Numbered from the stretch's first letter, positions 22,084-31,637 are shown. The stretch is 64,000 bases of DNA from Herbiconiux sp. VKM Ac-1786 (GCF_015350805.1 NZ_JADKSG010000002.1:1054001-1118000); one strand, 5' to 3'. Translations and numbers: made by a program. Notes: generated by a model from the letters alone, not told the origin.

Positions 22084-23148
22084 CTAGGCGCTGTGGCGGC
22101 CGCCGAGCGCGCGGGCGTCGCGGTTGCCCGCGGTGTCGCGGCGCAGCTCCTTGGGCAGCGAGAACACGAGGTCCTCCTCCGCCGTCTGCACGGTCTCGAT
22201 GTCGCCGTAGCCGGCGGCGGCGAGGTCATCCAGCAGCTCCTGCACGAGCACCTCGGGCACGGACGCGCCGGAGGTGACGCCGACCGTCTCGACGCCGTCG
22301 AGCCACTCCTGCTTGACCTCGTGCGCGTAGTCGACGCGGTACGCCGCCTTCGCGCCGTACTCGAGGGCGACCTCGACGAGGCGCACCGAGTTCGAGGAGT
22401 TGGCCGAGCCGACCACGATCACGAGGTCGGCGCCCTGCGCCACCTTCTTGATGGCGACCTGGCGGTTCTGGGTGGCGTAGCAGATGTCGTCCGAGGGCGG
22501 GTCCTGCAGGTTGGGGAACTTCTCCCGCAGCCGGCGCACCGTCTCCATGGTCTCGTCGACGGAGAGCGTCGTCTGCGAGAGCCAGACCACCTTGTCGGGG
22601 TCTTTGACCTCGATGTCGGCCACCGCATCCGGACTGCCGACCAGGGTGATGTGGTCGGGGGCCTCGCCCGCCGTGCCCTCGACCTCCTCGTGGCCCTTGT
22701 GGCCGATGAGGAGGATCTCGAAGTCGTCGCGGGCGAAGCGCACGGCCTCGCGGTGCACCTTGGTGACCAGCGGGCAGGTGGCGTCGATGGCCTGGAGGCC
22801 GCGGTCGGCGGCACCCTGCACGACCGCCGGCGAGACGCCGTGGGCCGAGAACACGACGTGCGCGCCCTCGGGCACCTCGTCGATCTCCTCGACGAAGATG
22901 GCGCCGCGCTTCTCGAGCGTCGACACGACGTGCACGTTGTGCACGATCTGCTTGCGCACGTAGACCGGGGCGCCGTAGTTCTCGAGCGCCTTCTCGACGG
23001 CCACGACCGCTCTGTCCACTCCTGCACAGTAGCCACGAGGGGCTGCCAGCAGCACACGCTTGTGACCGGTCACCGGGTTATCCTTTAGCCTGTTGCGAGT
23101 GCCGGGAATCCTCGGCATCGGCAGGCTGATGGTCGTCGCGTTGCTCAC
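22084..23148 (-). CDS. ispH: 4-hydroxy-3-methylbut-2-enyl diphosphate reductase
   Basis: The last enzyme of the MEP isoprenoid pathway, giving IPP and DMAPP. All three iron-sulfur cluster cysteines are present: C41 ([11 protein letters not shown]), C125 (DATCPLVTK) and C223 (DICYATQNR). His and Glu of the active site lie in VFSAHGVSP and HKGHEEVEG. At 354 residues the length is normal, with a 28-residue variable N-terminus. GTG start with a leaderless promoter; divergent from xseA. Confidence 0.97.
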   Translation of the reverse strand: MSNATTISLPMPRIPGTRNRLKDNPVTGHKRVLLAAPRGYCAGVDRAVVAVEKALENYGAPVYVRKQIVHNVHVVSTLEKRGAIFVEEIDEVPEGAHVVFSAHGVSPAVVQGAADRGLQAIDATCPLVTKVHREAVRFARDDFEILLIGHKGHEEVEGTAGEAPDHITLVGSPDAVADIEVKDPDKVVWLSQTTLSVDETMETVRRLREKFPNLQDPPSDDICYATQNRQVAIKKVAQGADLVIVVGSANSSNSVRLVEVALEYGAKAAYRVDYAHEVKQEWLDGVETVGVTSGASVPEVLVQELLDDLAAAGYGDIETVQTAEEDLVFSLPKELRRDTAGNRDARALGGRHSA

Positions 23149-23154
23149 CCTTCG

Positions 23155-23160
23155 ATTCTA
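23155..23160 (-). promoter_or_regulatory. -10 element of ispH (leaderless)
   Basis: TAGAAT lies 6 nt before the GTG at 23148. Confidence 0.5.
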
Positions 23161-23202
23161 CGTGAGCACAACTGGGTGAAGGCCTGAAGGAGAGAACCAG
23201 AC

Positions 23203-24630
23203 GTGTCCGACGCATCCGCCCCCTCGTTCTCGTCGGGGCCTCCGACGCTCGAGAACCCCTGGCCCGTGGGCGAGCTGGCGCAGAAGATCCGCGGCTACAT
23301 CGAGCGCCTGGGCACCGCGTGGGTCGAGGGCGAGATCACGCAGTGGGGCGTGTCGGGCGGCAACGTCTACGGAAAGCTGAAAGACCTGTCGGGCGACGCC
23401 ACCGTGAGCTTCACCATCTGGTCCTCCGTCAAGGCGAAGCTGCCGGCCGACCTGAAGCAGGGCGACCGCGTGATCGCGCTGATCAAGCCGAGCTACTGGG
23501 TGCGGGGCGGCTCGCTCTCGATGCAGGTGTTCGAGATGCGGCACGTCGGCCTCGGCGACCTGCTCGAACGGCTCGAGCGGCTGCGCGCGCAGCTCGCCTC
23601 CGAGGGCCTGTTCGACCGCGGCCGAAAGCGCGCCCTGCCCTTCCTGCCGGGCACCGTCGGCCTCGTCACGGGGAAGGACAGCGACGCCGAGAAGGACGTG
23701 CTCCGCAACGCGCAGCTGCGCTGGCCCTCTGTTCGGTTCCGCGTGGTGCACGCGGCGGTGCAGGGCGACCGCACGGCCCGCGAGGTCGTGGCGGCCATCG
23801 AGCTGCTCGACGCCGATCCGGCAGTCGAGGTCATCATCGTGGCCCGCGGTGGCGGCGACTTCCAGAACCTGCTCGGCTTCAGTGACGAGGCCGTGGTGCG
23901 CGCGGCCGCCGCGGCGACGACGCCGATCGTCAGCGCTATCGGCCACGAGGCGGATGCTCCGCTGCTCGACCTCGTCGCCGACCTCCGCGCCTCCACCCCT
24001 ACCGACGCCGCGAAGCGGGTCGTCCCCGACGTCACCGAGGAGCTGATGCGGGTCGATCAGGCGCGCACGCGCATCCGCACCCGCGTCGCCGCGACCGTCT
24101 CGATCGAGGTCGACCGGCTGACGCAGATCCGTTCGCGGCCGGCGCTGTCGAACCCGGCCTGGATCATCGACTCCCGCTCCGAAGACCTCACCCGCTTCGT
24201 CGCCCGCGGTGAGGAGCTGGTCAGCCGGGTGCTCGAGCGCGAGGGCAACCGGGTGCGCGAGCTCGTGGCGCACGTGCGGGCGCTCTCGCCGCAGCGCACC
24301 CTCGACCGCGGCTACGCCATCGTGCAGTCGGTCTCCGGGCCGAACGCCGGGCACATCGTGCGGGCGGCGACGGATGCTCCGCAGGGCTCCCTCGTCGCGG
24401 TGACGGTCGCCGACGGAGCGCTCGACGCGGTCTCGTCCGGCCCGTCCGCCTCGGGCGCGGCCGCCGCCGCCCGCGTCCCCTCCTCCACAGCTGCGGACGG
24501 CGCAGCCGCGGTCTCCTCCTCCACAGGTGCAGACGCCGCAGCCGGGGTCTCCTCCTCCACAGGCCTGGCCGATGCGCAGCCTGACGCCGAGTCCGGCGGC
24601 ACCGCCGAGCACTCCGCCTCCGATCGATAG
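23203..24630 (+). CDS. xseA: Exodeoxyribonuclease VII large subunit
   Basis: A 475-residue catalytic subunit of exonuclease VII, which degrades single-stranded DNA. It has an N-terminal OB fold (residues 20-110), the catalytic domain with LPFLPGTVGLVTGKDSDAEKD and VARGGGDFQNLLGFSDEAVVRA, and a helical C-terminus that binds XseB. The final 80 residues are an Ala/Ser-rich tail with a repeated SSSTGADAAAGV-like pattern, not conserved in the family. The GTG start has AAGGAG upstream. The small subunit follows after 9 nt. Confidence 0.95.
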   Translation: MSDASAPSFSSGPPTLENPWPVGELAQKIRGYIERLGTAWVEGEITQWGVSGGNVYGKLKDLSGDATVSFTIWSSVKAKLPADLKQGDRVIALIKPSYWVRGGSLSMQVFEMRHVGLGDLLERLERLRAQLASEGLFDRGRKRALPFLPGTVGLVTGKDSDAEKDVLRNAQLRWPSVRFRVVHAAVQGDRTAREVVAAIELLDADPAVEVIIVARGGGDFQNLLGFSDEAVVRAAAAATTPIVSAIGHEADAPLLDLVADLRASTPTDAAKRVVPDVTEELMRVDQARTRIRTRVAATVSIEVDRLTQIRSRPALSNPAWIIDSRSEDLTRFVARGEELVSRVLEREGNRVRELVAHVRALSPQRTLDRGYAIVQSVSGPNAGHIVRAATDAPQGSLVAVTVADGALDAVSSGPSASGAAAAARVPSSTAADGAAAVSSSTGADAAAGVSSSTGLADAQPDAESGGTAEHSASDR

Positions 24631-24633
24631 GAT
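24628..24633 (+). promoter_or_regulatory. -10 element inside the xseA stop region, for xseB (leaderless)
   Basis: TAGGAT begins on the TAG stop codon of xseA and ends 6 nt before the xseB ATG. xseB and the genes after it may thus be transcribed separately from xseA as well. Confidence 0.4.
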
Positions 24634-24639
24634 TGAGCC

Positions 24640-24861
24640 ATGGCCTCCTCGCCCTCCCCCGACGTGCAAGCCCTCTCCTACGAAGAGGCGCGCGACGAGC
24701 TGATCCGCGTGGTCGGCGAGCTCGAGCAGGGCTCCGCCACCCTCGAGCAGTCGCTCGCGCTCTGGGAGCGCGGCGAGTCGCTCGCGGCACGCTGCGAGCA
24801 GTGGCTGATCGGAGCCCGCGAGCGGCTCGACGCCGCCCGCAGCGGCGCGGCGGGCGAGTAG
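24640..24861 (+). CDS. xseB: Exodeoxyribonuclease VII small subunit
   Basis: A 73-residue helical partner of XseA. The family pattern SYEEARDELIRVVGELEQG and LEQSLALWERGESLA is intact. It ends 2 nt before the DUF4245 gene, so xseA, xseB, the DUF4245 gene and the carbonic anhydrase gene form one directon. Confidence 0.94.
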   Translation: MASSPSPDVQALSYEEARDELIRVVGELEQGSATLEQSLALWERGESLAARCEQWLIGARERLDAARSGAAGE

Positions 24862-24863
24862 CC

Positions 24864-25532
24864 GTGGCCAAGAGCACCGAACCCCGCGTCGTCGCCGAGC
24901 TGGGCCGCCCCGAGACCCCCGAGGAGACCGCGGCCAGGAAGGCCGAGCAGTCCCGTCTCTACCGCGACCGCAAGACGCTGCGCAATCTGCTCTACGCCCT
25001 GCTCGTCTCGGTGGGGCTCGTCGCCGCGATCATCTTCCTCGTGCCGCGCCCTGAGGAGTCGCTGCTGCAGAGCATCGACTACCAGGACGTCGCCGCGAGC
25101 GCCCAGGCGTCGATGCCGGTGCCGCTCGCCGCGCCCGAACTCCCCGAGGGCTGGTCGTCGAATGCCGCCGAGGTGCGCTCGGGCGCGGCCGATGGGGTGC
25201 TGTCCTGGTACGTCGGGCTGATCACCCCCACGAAGCAGTACGTGGGGCTGACCCAGGCGGTCGACGCGAACCCCACCTGGCTCGCCGATCAGGTCGCCCG
25301 CGGGCTCGCCTCCGGAACGGTCTCGCTCGACGGCGTCGAGTGGACCGTCTACGACAACCGCGACCGCGCCGGCTCGTCCGACGAGGTCGGCAACACCGAG
25401 TACGCCCTGACCACCGAGTCGGGCGCCACCACCTACGTCGTGTTCGGCACCGCCGACCCCGACGAGATCGAGCAGGTCGCGGCGGCCCTCGCGGCCAACG
25501 TGCAGGAGCAGCCCGCGGAGGCGACGCGATGA
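24864..25532 (+). CDS. DUF4245 membrane-anchored protein
   Basis: A 222-residue protein with a charged cytoplasmic N-terminus, a single membrane helix (LLYALLVSVGLVAAIIFLV, about 46-64) and an exterior domain of 150 residues. The domain contains the family blocks DYQDVAASAQ, LPEGWSSNAAEVR, TWYVGL-like SWYVGLITP and GATTYVVFGTA. The function is unknown. A homologue lies beside glpX and fum in mycobacteria (Rv1100, from memory). Start is the GTG at 24864; its stop overlaps the next gene by ATGA. Confidence 0.82.
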   Translation: MAKSTEPRVVAELGRPETPEETAARKAEQSRLYRDRKTLRNLLYALLVSVGLVAAIIFLVPRPEESLLQSIDYQDVAASAQASMPVPLAAPELPEGWSSNAAEVRSGAADGVLSWYVGLITPTKQYVGLTQAVDANPTWLADQVARGLASGTVSLDGVEWTVYDNRDRAGSSDEVGNTEYALTTESGATTYVVFGTADPDEIEQVAAALAANVQEQPAEATR

Positions 25533-26206
25533 CCGACACCACCACTCCCGAGCCCGACGACTCGACGGGCGAGGCCACCACGCCGGCGCGCGTGTGGGCG
25601 ACCATGTCACGCGGCAACGAGCGGTTCGTCGCCGGCACCCCGAAGCATCCGCGCCAAGACGTCGAGACCCGCGCCGAGCTCGCCCACCTGCAGACGCCCC
25701 GCGCGGCGCTGTTCGGCTGCAGCGACTCGCGCCTCGCGGCCGAGATCATCTTCGACCTCGGCCTCGGCGACCTCTTCGTCGTGCGGAACGCCGGTCAGGT
25801 CATCTCCGAGTCGGTGCTCGGCAGCCTCGAGTACGCCGTCGAGGTGCTCGGGGTGTCGCTCGTCGTCGTGCTCGGCCACGACGAGTGCGGCGCCGTGCGC
25901 GCGGCCATCGACTCGCAGCTGCCCGACGCGGCTCCCCTGCCGCGGCACATCCAGTCGCTCGTCTCGCAGATCGTCCCGGCCATCGCCGAGGTGCCCACCG
26001 AGCGGGCCGACGACGGCACGCTGCTGACGGCTCCGGATGCGGGGCTGGTGGGCAAGGCCCACCTCCGCGACACCGTGCGCCAGCTCCTGGAGTCCTCCGA
26101 GATCATCACCCAGGCGGTGGCCGACGGTAGATTGGCCGTCGTCGGCGCGAACTACCGCCTGGCCGAGGGCCGGGCCGTGCCCGACGTGGTGATCGGCCAG
26201 ATCTGA
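25529..26206 (+). CDS. Beta-class carbonic anhydrase
   Basis: A 225-residue zinc enzyme interconverting carbon dioxide and bicarbonate. The zinc ligands are C64 (FGCSDSRL), H117 and C120 (GHDECGAV); the catalytic Asp-Arg pair is D66/R68. The ATG overlaps the stop of the DUF4245 gene by 4 nt (ATGA), implying translational coupling. No signal peptide, so cytosolic. The pairing with fumC and glpX fits supply of bicarbonate to anaplerotic reactions, by inference only. Confidence 0.93.
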   Translation: MTDTTTPEPDDSTGEATTPARVWATMSRGNERFVAGTPKHPRQDVETRAELAHLQTPRAALFGCSDSRLAAEIIFDLGLGDLFVVRNAGQVISESVLGSLEYAVEVLGVSLVVVLGHDECGAVRAAIDSQLPDAAPLPRHIQSLVSQIVPAIAEVPTERADDGTLLTAPDAGLVGKAHLRDTVRQLLESSEIITQAVADGRLAVVGANYRLAEGRAVPDVVIGQI

Positions 26207-26316
26207 GCCCTCCGGCCGTCCCGCTCCCGGGCGGATCCGGCCCCTCCGCTTCACACCAGCACTCACCGACTCCGGCGCCCGGCGCGTCGTGGTCACGAAG
26301 AAAGGACGACCACACA

Positions 26317-27759
26317 GTGGTGGACAACGCCTCCGGAACCGACGCCTCGACCTCCGGCGCCTCGACGGACTACCGCATCGAGCACGACACCATGGGCGAG
26401 GTGCGGGTTCCCGCGTCCGCCCTGTACGGCGCGCAGACGCAGCGCGCGGTCGAGAACTTCCCCGTCTCGGGCAGCGTGCTCGAGCCGGCCCAGATCGCGG
26501 CCCTCGCCCGCATCAAGAAGGCCGCCGCGATCGCGAACGCGCGACTCGGCGTGCTCGACCAGTCGATCTCCGACGCCATCGCCGGCGCGGCCGACCGGGT
26601 CGCCGCGGGCGAGTTCGACGGGGACTTCCCGATCGACGTCTACCAGACGGGTTCCGGCACCTCCTCGAACATGAACATGAACGAGGTGCTCGCCTCGCTC
26701 GCCAGCACGGCGCTCGGCTCGAAGGTGCACCCGAACGACCACGTCAACGCCTCGCAGTCCTCGAACGACGTCTTCCCCACCTCGGTGCATGTCGCCGTGA
26801 CCGGCGCGCTCATCCACGACCTCATCCCCTCGCTCGAGCACCTCGCCGAGGCGCTCGAGGAGAAGGCGGTGCTCTGGAAGACCGCGGTGAAGTCGGGCCG
26901 CACCCACCTGATGGACGCGACGCCCGTCACCCTCGGCCAGGAGTTCGGCGGCTACGCCTCGCAGATCCGCCTCGGCATCGAGCGGGTGCAGAGCGCCCTC
27001 CCCCGCGTCGCCGAGGTTCCGCTCGGTGGCACCGCCGTCGGCACCGGCATCAACACCCCCGCCGGCTTCCCGCAGCTCGTCATCTCGCTGCTCGCCGAGG
27101 AGACCGGCCTGCCGATCACCGAGGCCCGCGACCACTTCGAGGCGCAGGGCGCCCGCGACTCCCTCGTGGAGGCCTCGGGCGCGCTCCGCGTGCTCGCCGT
27201 GTCGCTCACCAAGATCTGCAATGACCTGCGCTGGATGGGCTCCGGCCCGAACACCGGCATCGGTGAGCTGCACATCCCCGACCTGCAGCCCGGGTCGTCG
27301 ATCATGCCCGGCAAGGTGAACCCGGTCATCCCCGAGGCCGTGCTGATGGTGTGCTCGCGCGTCATCGGCAACGACGCCTCGATCGCCTGGTCGGGTGCCT
27401 CGGGCGCCTTCGAGCTGAACGTGGCCATCCCGGTGATGGGCACGGCGCTGCTCGAGTCGATCCGCCTACTGTCGAACTCGGCGGTGCTGCTGGCCGACAA
27501 GACCGTGGCCGGCCTCGAGGCGAACCTCGAGCGCGCCCGCGCCCTGGCCGAGTCGTCGCCGTCGATCGTGACGCCGCTGAACCGCGTGATCGGTTACGAG
27601 GCCGCGGCGAAGATCGCCAAGCACTCGGTGGCCAAGGGCATCACGGTGCGCGAGGCCGTCATCGACCTCGGCTTCGTCGAGCGCGGCGAGGTCACCCTCG
27701 AGCAGCTCGACACCGCGCTCGACGTGCTCTCGATGACGGCGCCCCCCGCCGCCAAGTAG
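26317..27759 (+). CDS. fumC: Fumarate hydratase, class II
   Basis: A 480-residue iron-independent fumarase of the TCA cycle. The superfamily signature [11 protein letters not shown] is present, as are SSNMNMNEV and [11 protein letters not shown], the latter with the catalytic His. GTG start at 26317 (another GTG follows at once), with AAAGGA upstream. It converges with the prepilin peptidase gene, only 2 nt apart, and its probable terminator hairpin lies inside that gene. Confidence 0.96.
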   Translation: MVDNASGTDASTSGASTDYRIEHDTMGEVRVPASALYGAQTQRAVENFPVSGSVLEPAQIAALARIKKAAAIANARLGVLDQSISDAIAGAADRVAAGEFDGDFPIDVYQTGSGTSSNMNMNEVLASLASTALGSKVHPNDHVNASQSSNDVFPTSVHVAVTGALIHDLIPSLEHLAEALEEKAVLWKTAVKSGRTHLMDATPVTLGQEFGGYASQIRLGIERVQSALPRVAEVPLGGTAVGTGINTPAGFPQLVISLLAEETGLPITEARDHFEAQGARDSLVEASGALRVLAVSLTKICNDLRWMGSGPNTGIGELHIPDLQPGSSIMPGKVNPVIPEAVLMVCSRVIGNDASIAWSGASGAFELNVAIPVMGTALLESIRLLSNSAVLLADKTVAGLEANLERARALAESSPSIVTPLNRVIGYEAAAKIAKHSVAKGITVREAVIDLGFVERGEVTLEQLDTALDVLSMTAPPAAK

Positions 27760-27761
27760 CC

Positions 27762-28319
27762 TCACGCGGCGAAGAGCGCGAGCGAAGGCAGCAGCCCGAG
27801 CCAGAACCCTCCGAGAAGGGCCGGACCCACGGGGATCCGGCCCTTCTCGCCGTCCAAGCGACCGTCGCCTCCGCCGCGACCGCAACCGCCACCGCCGGCA
27901 CCACCTCCGCCGGCACCACCGCCACCGGCACCACCGCCGCCCATCGTGGCGCTGAGCAGGCTCGCTAGCACCAGGGCGCAGACGCAGAACGCCACCCGCA
28001 CGGCCGCACCGCCGTCGACATCCTGCACGAGCGCCAGCAGCCCCGCCAGGAGCAGCACGAGCTTCACGTCGCCCATCCCGAGCACGCCGACCGCCCAGAG
28101 CCCCACCGCGACGGCGCCGACGGCCAGGGCGGCAGCGGCGGCTCCGAACGCCGAAGGCGGGTCGTGCAGCCCCACCGCCGCGAGCGCCCAGGCCAGCAGC
28201 ACCAGCCCCGGCACCAGGTGGGCGTTCGGGAGACGCCCGGTCCGGGCATCCGTCACCGCCAGCGGCACGCTGACGAGAGCCAGGTGGAGGAACGGCACCG
28301 AGACGACCACGAACTGCAT
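27762..28319 (-). CDS. Small type A24 prepilin leader peptidase
   Basis: A 185-residue membrane aspartyl protease lacking the N-methyltransferase domain. Both catalytic Asp motifs are visible: DARTGRLPN (with the Asp after a membrane helix) and GMGDVKL. RIPVGPALLGGFW is the family's C-terminal block. Between helices sits a Gly-rich insert of about 25 residues made of GGGGA units. Start is the ATG at 28319, the first in front of a hydrophobic segment. No pilin or assembly ATPase gene lies in the window. Confidence 0.78.
   Translation of the reverse strand: MQFVVVSVPFLHLALVSVPLAVTDARTGRLPNAHLVPGLVLLAWALAAVGLHDPPSAFGAAAAALAVGAVAVGLWAVGVLGMGDVKLVLLLAGLLALVQDVDGGAAVRVAFCVCALVLASLLSATMGGGGAGGGGAGGGGAGGGGCGRGGGDGRLDGEKGRIPVGPALLGGFWLGLLPSLALFAA
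27812..27849 (+). terminator. Probable fumC terminator inside the opposing gene
   Basis: Perfect 14-bp arms (27812-27825 and 27836-27849) flank a 10-nt loop, 53 nt after the fumC stop. No T-tract follows. The same bases encode the conserved C-terminal block of the prepilin peptidase on the other strand. Confidence 0.6.
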
Positions 28320-28415
28320 GCGGCCACGGTAGGGGCCAAGACGACGACGAGGGCGGCGGCTCCGCAGACTGTGCAGAGCCACCGCCCCCGACGGGATGGT
28401 GCAGGAGAGGCCGGG

Positions 28416-29804
28416 CTACGCCAGCTCGTTCGACTCCAGCATCTCGGTGACGAGCGCCGCGATGGCCGAGCGCTCCGAACGGGTCAGCGTGATGTGCCCG
28501 AAGAGCGAGTGGCCCTTCAGCGTCTCGATCACGCTGGCGACACCGTCGTGCCGGCCCACGCGCAGGTTGTCGCGCTGGGCGACGTCGTGGGTGAGCACGA
28601 CCCGCGAGTTCTGGCCGATGCGCGAGAGCACGGTCAGCAGCACGTTGCGCTCCAGCGACTGCGCCTCGTCGACGATCACGAAGGCGTCGTGCAGCGAGCG
28701 TCCGCGGATGTGGGTCAGCGGCAGCACCTCGAGCATCCCGCGGTCGATCACCTCGTCGAGCACGTTCTGCGACACCAGCGAGCCGAGGGTGTCGAAGACC
28801 GCCTGCGCCCAGGGGTTCATCTTCTCGGCCGCGTCGCCCGGCAGGAAGCCGAGCTCCTGGCCGCCGACCGCGTAGAGCGGCCGGAACACCATGATCTTCT
28901 TGTGCTGCTGCTTCTCGAGCACGGCCTCCAGCCCGGCGCAGAGGGCGAGCGCCGACTTCCCCGTCCCCGCTCGACCTCCCAGCGACACGATGCCGACCTC
29001 GGGGTCGAGCAGCAGGTCGATCGCCACGCGCTGCTCGGCCGAGCGGCCGTGCAGGCCGAAGACGTCGCGGTCGCCGCGCACGAGCTGGAACGAGTCCCGC
29101 CCGGTCACGCGGCCGAGCGCCGAGCCGCGATCGGAGTGGATGACGAGGCCGGTATTGATCGGCATGTCCCGCACCAGCGGCGTCGACAGTCGCTCCTCGT
29201 CGTAGAGCTTCGCCATCGCGTCGGCCGGCAGCGTGATGTCGTCGAGCCCGGTCCAGCCGGAGTCGACGGCGAGCTCGGCCCGGTACTCCTCGGCGGCGAG
29301 GCCGATCGAGGCGGCCTTGACGCGCAGCGGCAGGTCTTTCGAGACCACCGTGACGTTGAGGCCGTCGTTCGACAGGTTCTGCGCCACGGCCAGGATGCGC
29401 GTGTCGTTGTCCCCCAGCTGCAGCCCCGACGGCAGCACCGAGGTGTTGGAGTGGTTCAGCTCGACACGGAGGCTTCCCCCCTCCGTGCCCACCGAGATCG
29501 GGAAGTCGAGCCGCTCGTGCTTGACCCGCAGCTCGTCGAGGTTCCGCAGCGCCTGGCGCGCGAAGTACCCGATCTCGGGGTCGTTGCGCTTGGACTCGAG
29601 TTCGGTGATCACGATCACCGGGAGGACGACGGCGTGCTCGGCGAACCGGAAGATCGCCTTCGGATCGGACAGAAGAACCGAGGTGTCCAGAACGTAGGTC
29701 ACCTCGGCGGTCTTGGTCGAACTCGAAACGGTGGTGCTGGGTGCTGCGTCCTCTCCGGTGCTGTTCCCGCTGGTCCTGTGAGTCATGGGCTCGGCCACAT
29801 CCAC
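28416..29804 (-). CDS. phoH2: PIN-PhoH fusion protein
   Basis: A 462-residue protein with an N-terminal PIN ribonuclease domain (about 35-190; [11 protein letters not shown] supplies the first acidic residue) and a C-terminal PhoH ATPase. The Walker A motif is GRAGTGKSA and Walker B is [10 protein letters not shown]. Mycobacterial PhoH2 is an ATP-dependent RNA helicase and RNase, so an RNA-processing role is likely. The start is uncertain: GTG at 29804, GTG at 29798 or ATG at 29786 all fit near a GGAG. No upstream antitoxin-like partner gene is seen. Confidence 0.88.
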   Translation of the reverse strand: MDVAEPMTHRTSGNSTGEDAAPSTTVSSSTKTAEVTYVLDTSVLLSDPKAIFRFAEHAVVLPVIVITELESKRNDPEIGYFARQALRNLDELRVKHERLDFPISVGTEGGSLRVELNHSNTSVLPSGLQLGDNDTRILAVAQNLSNDGLNVTVVSKDLPLRVKAASIGLAAEEYRAELAVDSGWTGLDDITLPADAMAKLYDEERLSTPLVRDMPINTGLVIHSDRGSALGRVTGRDSFQLVRGDRDVFGLHGRSAEQRVAIDLLLDPEVGIVSLGGRAGTGKSALALCAGLEAVLEKQQHKKIMVFRPLYAVGGQELGFLPGDAAEKMNPWAQAVFDTLGSLVSQNVLDEVIDRGMLEVLPLTHIRGRSLHDAFVIVDEAQSLERNVLLTVLSRIGQNSRVVLTHDVAQRDNLRVGRHDGVASVIETLKGHSLFGHITLTRSERSAIAALVTEMLESNELA

Positions 29805-29975
29805 TCCAACCCCGAGCGCTCGGCGCTCGGATCAGTAGGCGATTCGGCCACGGTGGAGATCGTCGAAACGTACTTATGTGGCCGTCTCGATCAGGCGCCA
29901 TGCCTGATGAGTCGAACCTACGTCCGATGGCGGGGGCGTGGGTTACGACACGCATCACAAAAGATTAACGGTGTG

Positions 29976-29989
29976 TTACACGGGTGTAA
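29976..29989. promoter_or_regulatory. Perfect palindrome TTACACGGGTGTAA
   Basis: Six-base arms with a GG centre, in an A/T-rich patch 17 nt past the end of the prenyl synthase gene and about 170 nt upstream of phoH. It resembles an operator for a dimeric regulator. The regulator is unknown. Confidence 0.4.
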
Positions 29990-30005
29990 TTCGGCCGGAG
30001 GGGGC

Positions 30006-30794
30006 TCAGCTGCCGAAGCGCCGCTGCCGCCGCGAGTAGTCGCGCAGCGCCCGCAGGAAGTCGACCTCGCGCACATCCGGCCCGAGCGCCTCCATGAAGT
30101 AGAACTCGCTGTGCGCCGACTGCCAGAGCATGAAGTCGCTGAGGCGCTGCTCCCCCGAGGTGCGGATGACCAGGTCGGGGTCGGGCTGGCCGCCCGTGTA
30201 GAGGTGCTCGGCGATGATGTCTTGGTCGATGGCCGCCTCGAGCTCGTCCAGCCCGTGACCGAGGCCGCGGTGCTTCTGGATGATGCTGCGGATCGCGTCG
30301 GCGATCTCCGAGCGCCCGCCGTAGCCGACCGCGAGGTTGACGTGCAGCCCGGTGCGGGACGCCGTGCGCGCCTCGGCACCGTCGAGCGCGGCGATCAGCG
30401 GCTCGGGCAGACCCTCGTTCGTGCCGACGTGCTTGACCCGCCAGTCGCGGTAGCGCGAGATGTCATCGGCGAGATCGGCGATGATCTCGATCAGCTCGGT
30501 GAGCTCCGCGCCGGAGCGGTTGGTGAGATTGTCCGTGGAGAGCAGGTAGAGCGTGACGACCTCGATGCCCAGGTCGTCGCACCAGACGAGGAACTCGCGG
30601 ATCTTCGCCGCGCCGGCCCGGTGTCCGTGGGCGGCGGTCTCGAGCATCCGCTGCTTGGCCCACCGGCGATTGCCGTCGAGGATCATGGCGACGTGCTTCG
30701 GCAGCACGGCGCCGCTGTCGAGGCGTTTGCGGATGCGCCGCTGGTAGAGACGGTAGAGGAGGCCCTTCGCGACCCGCTTCTGTCCATTCGGCAC
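30006..30794 (-). CDS. uppS: Isoprenyl transferase, probably short-chain Z-farnesyl diphosphate synthase
   Basis: A 262-residue cis-prenyltransferase. The catalytic Asp is in MILDGNRRWAKQ, and HGHRAGAAKI and DLVIRTSGEQRLSDFMLWQS are family blocks. YLLSTDNL replaces the usual FSTENW segment, as I recall for the mycobacterial short-chain enzyme Rv1086. A neighbouring hemolysin III gene, also as in mycobacteria (Rv1085c), supports this. It would supply Z-FPP for decaprenyl phosphate. GTG start with a leaderless promoter. If the chain-length call is wrong, it is undecaprenyl or decaprenyl diphosphate synthase. Confidence 0.9.
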   Translation of the reverse strand: MPNGQKRVAKGLLYRLYQRRIRKRLDSGAVLPKHVAMILDGNRRWAKQRMLETAAHGHRAGAAKIREFLVWCDDLGIEVVTLYLLSTDNLTNRSGAELTELIEIIADLADDISRYRDWRVKHVGTNEGLPEPLIAALDGAEARTASRTGLHVNLAVGYGGRSEIADAIRSIIQKHRGLGHGLDELEAAIDQDIIAEHLYTGGQPDPDLVIRTSGEQRLSDFMLWQSAHSEFYFMEALGPDVREVDFLRALRDYSRRQRRFGS

Positions 30795-30800
30795 ATCGAT

Positions 30801-30806
30801 ACGTTA
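30801..30806 (-). promoter_or_regulatory. -10 element of the prenyl synthase gene (leaderless)
   Basis: TAACGT lies 6 nt before the GTG at 30794. Confidence 0.45.
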
Positions 30807-30865
30807 CCCGCTCGCGCGGCCTGCCGCTGATCGGCGCTCCCAGCCGGTGCGGCCGCGGGCTGGCG

Positions 30866-30871
30866 TACTGT
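30866..30871 (+). promoter_or_regulatory. -10 element of the hemolysin III homologue (leaderless)
   Basis: TACTGT lies 7 nt before the ATG at 30879. It includes a GTG (30870) that would otherwise be an alternative start, which argues for the ATG. Confidence 0.45.
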
Positions 30872-30878
30872 GAGCATC

Positions 30879-31637
30879 ATGCCCGAGCACCACCCCGTCC
30901 CGCCCACCGGCCCCGGCCGCACCGACCCGGCCGACGGCGGGCCCGACCTGCCGAACATCCCGCTGCTCGACGACGCGCTCGAGCACCCCCCGGTCGAGCA
31001 GAAGCCGACCTGGCGCGGCTGGATCCACGCGGGCACCTTCCCCGTCACGATCGTCGCCGGGATCGTACTGATCTCGCTCGCCCAGGGGGCGCCGGCGAAG
31101 TGGGCGAGCGTGGTGTTCACGCTCACCTCGATGCTGCTGTTCGGCAACTCGGCGCTCTACCACCGCATCGACTGGAAGCCGAAGACGAAGCTGCTGTTCA
31201 AGCGCATCGACCACGCGAACATCTTCCTTCTGATCGCCGGCACCTACACGCCCATCGCCGTGCTCGCGCTGCCACCGGCGCAGGGCACGCTGCTGCTCGT
31301 GATCGTGTGGTCGGGAGCCCTGCTCGGCATCGGCTTCCGGGTGTTCTGGATCGGGGCGCCGCGCTGGCTCTACGTCATCCTCTACCTGGCGCTCGGCTGG
31401 GCCGCCGTGGCGTACCTCGGCGACATCTTCGCGGTGAACCCGGCCACGATGATCCTGGTGGCCGCCGGCGGGCTCGCCTACACGGTCGGTGCGCTCGCCT
31501 ACGCGCTGAAGCGGCCGAACTTCTTCCCGGGGCGCTTCGGGTTCCACGAGGTGTTCCACACGCTGACGGTCGTGGCGTTCCTCTGCCACTGGACCGCCAT
31601 CCTGCTGCTGGCGATCGACCCGCCGTTCAACGGCTAG
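30879..31637 (+). CDS. Hemolysin III / PAQR family membrane protein
   Basis: A 252-residue protein with seven membrane helices after a Pro-rich N-terminus of about 45 residues. The PAQR metal-site residues are visible: SALYHR, FKRIDHANIFLL and HEVFHTLTVVAFLCHW. Family members are putative zinc-dependent hydrolases; haemolytic activity is not general. I start it at the ATG at 30879 because the upstream GTG lies in the -10 element. Its 3' end overlaps the opposing small membrane gene by 11 nt. Confidence 0.88.
   Translation: MPEHHPVPPTGPGRTDPADGGPDLPNIPLLDDALEHPPVEQKPTWRGWIHAGTFPVTIVAGIVLISLAQGAPAKWASVVFTLTSMLLFGNSALYHRIDWKPKTKLLFKRIDHANIFLLIAGTYTPIAVLALPPAQGTLLLVIVWSGALLGIGFRVFWIGAPRWLYVILYLALGWAAVAYLGDIFAVNPATMILVAAGGLAYTVGALAYALKRPNFFPGRFGFHEVFHTLTVVAFLCHWTAILLLAIDPPFNG

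Noticed and set aside
24440-24630. Repeated SSSTGADAAAGV-like segments at the XseA C-terminus as a possible separate gene or repeat element.
   Set aside because: They are in frame with xseA, lack a start site and look like a disordered tail, which is common in this genome (Lgt, NDH-2, TetR).
28164-30830. An 888-codon open frame on the plus strand opposite phoH and the prenyl synthase gene.
   Set aside because: It is a codon-position shadow of two recognised genes on the other strand, with no ribosome-binding site or domain.
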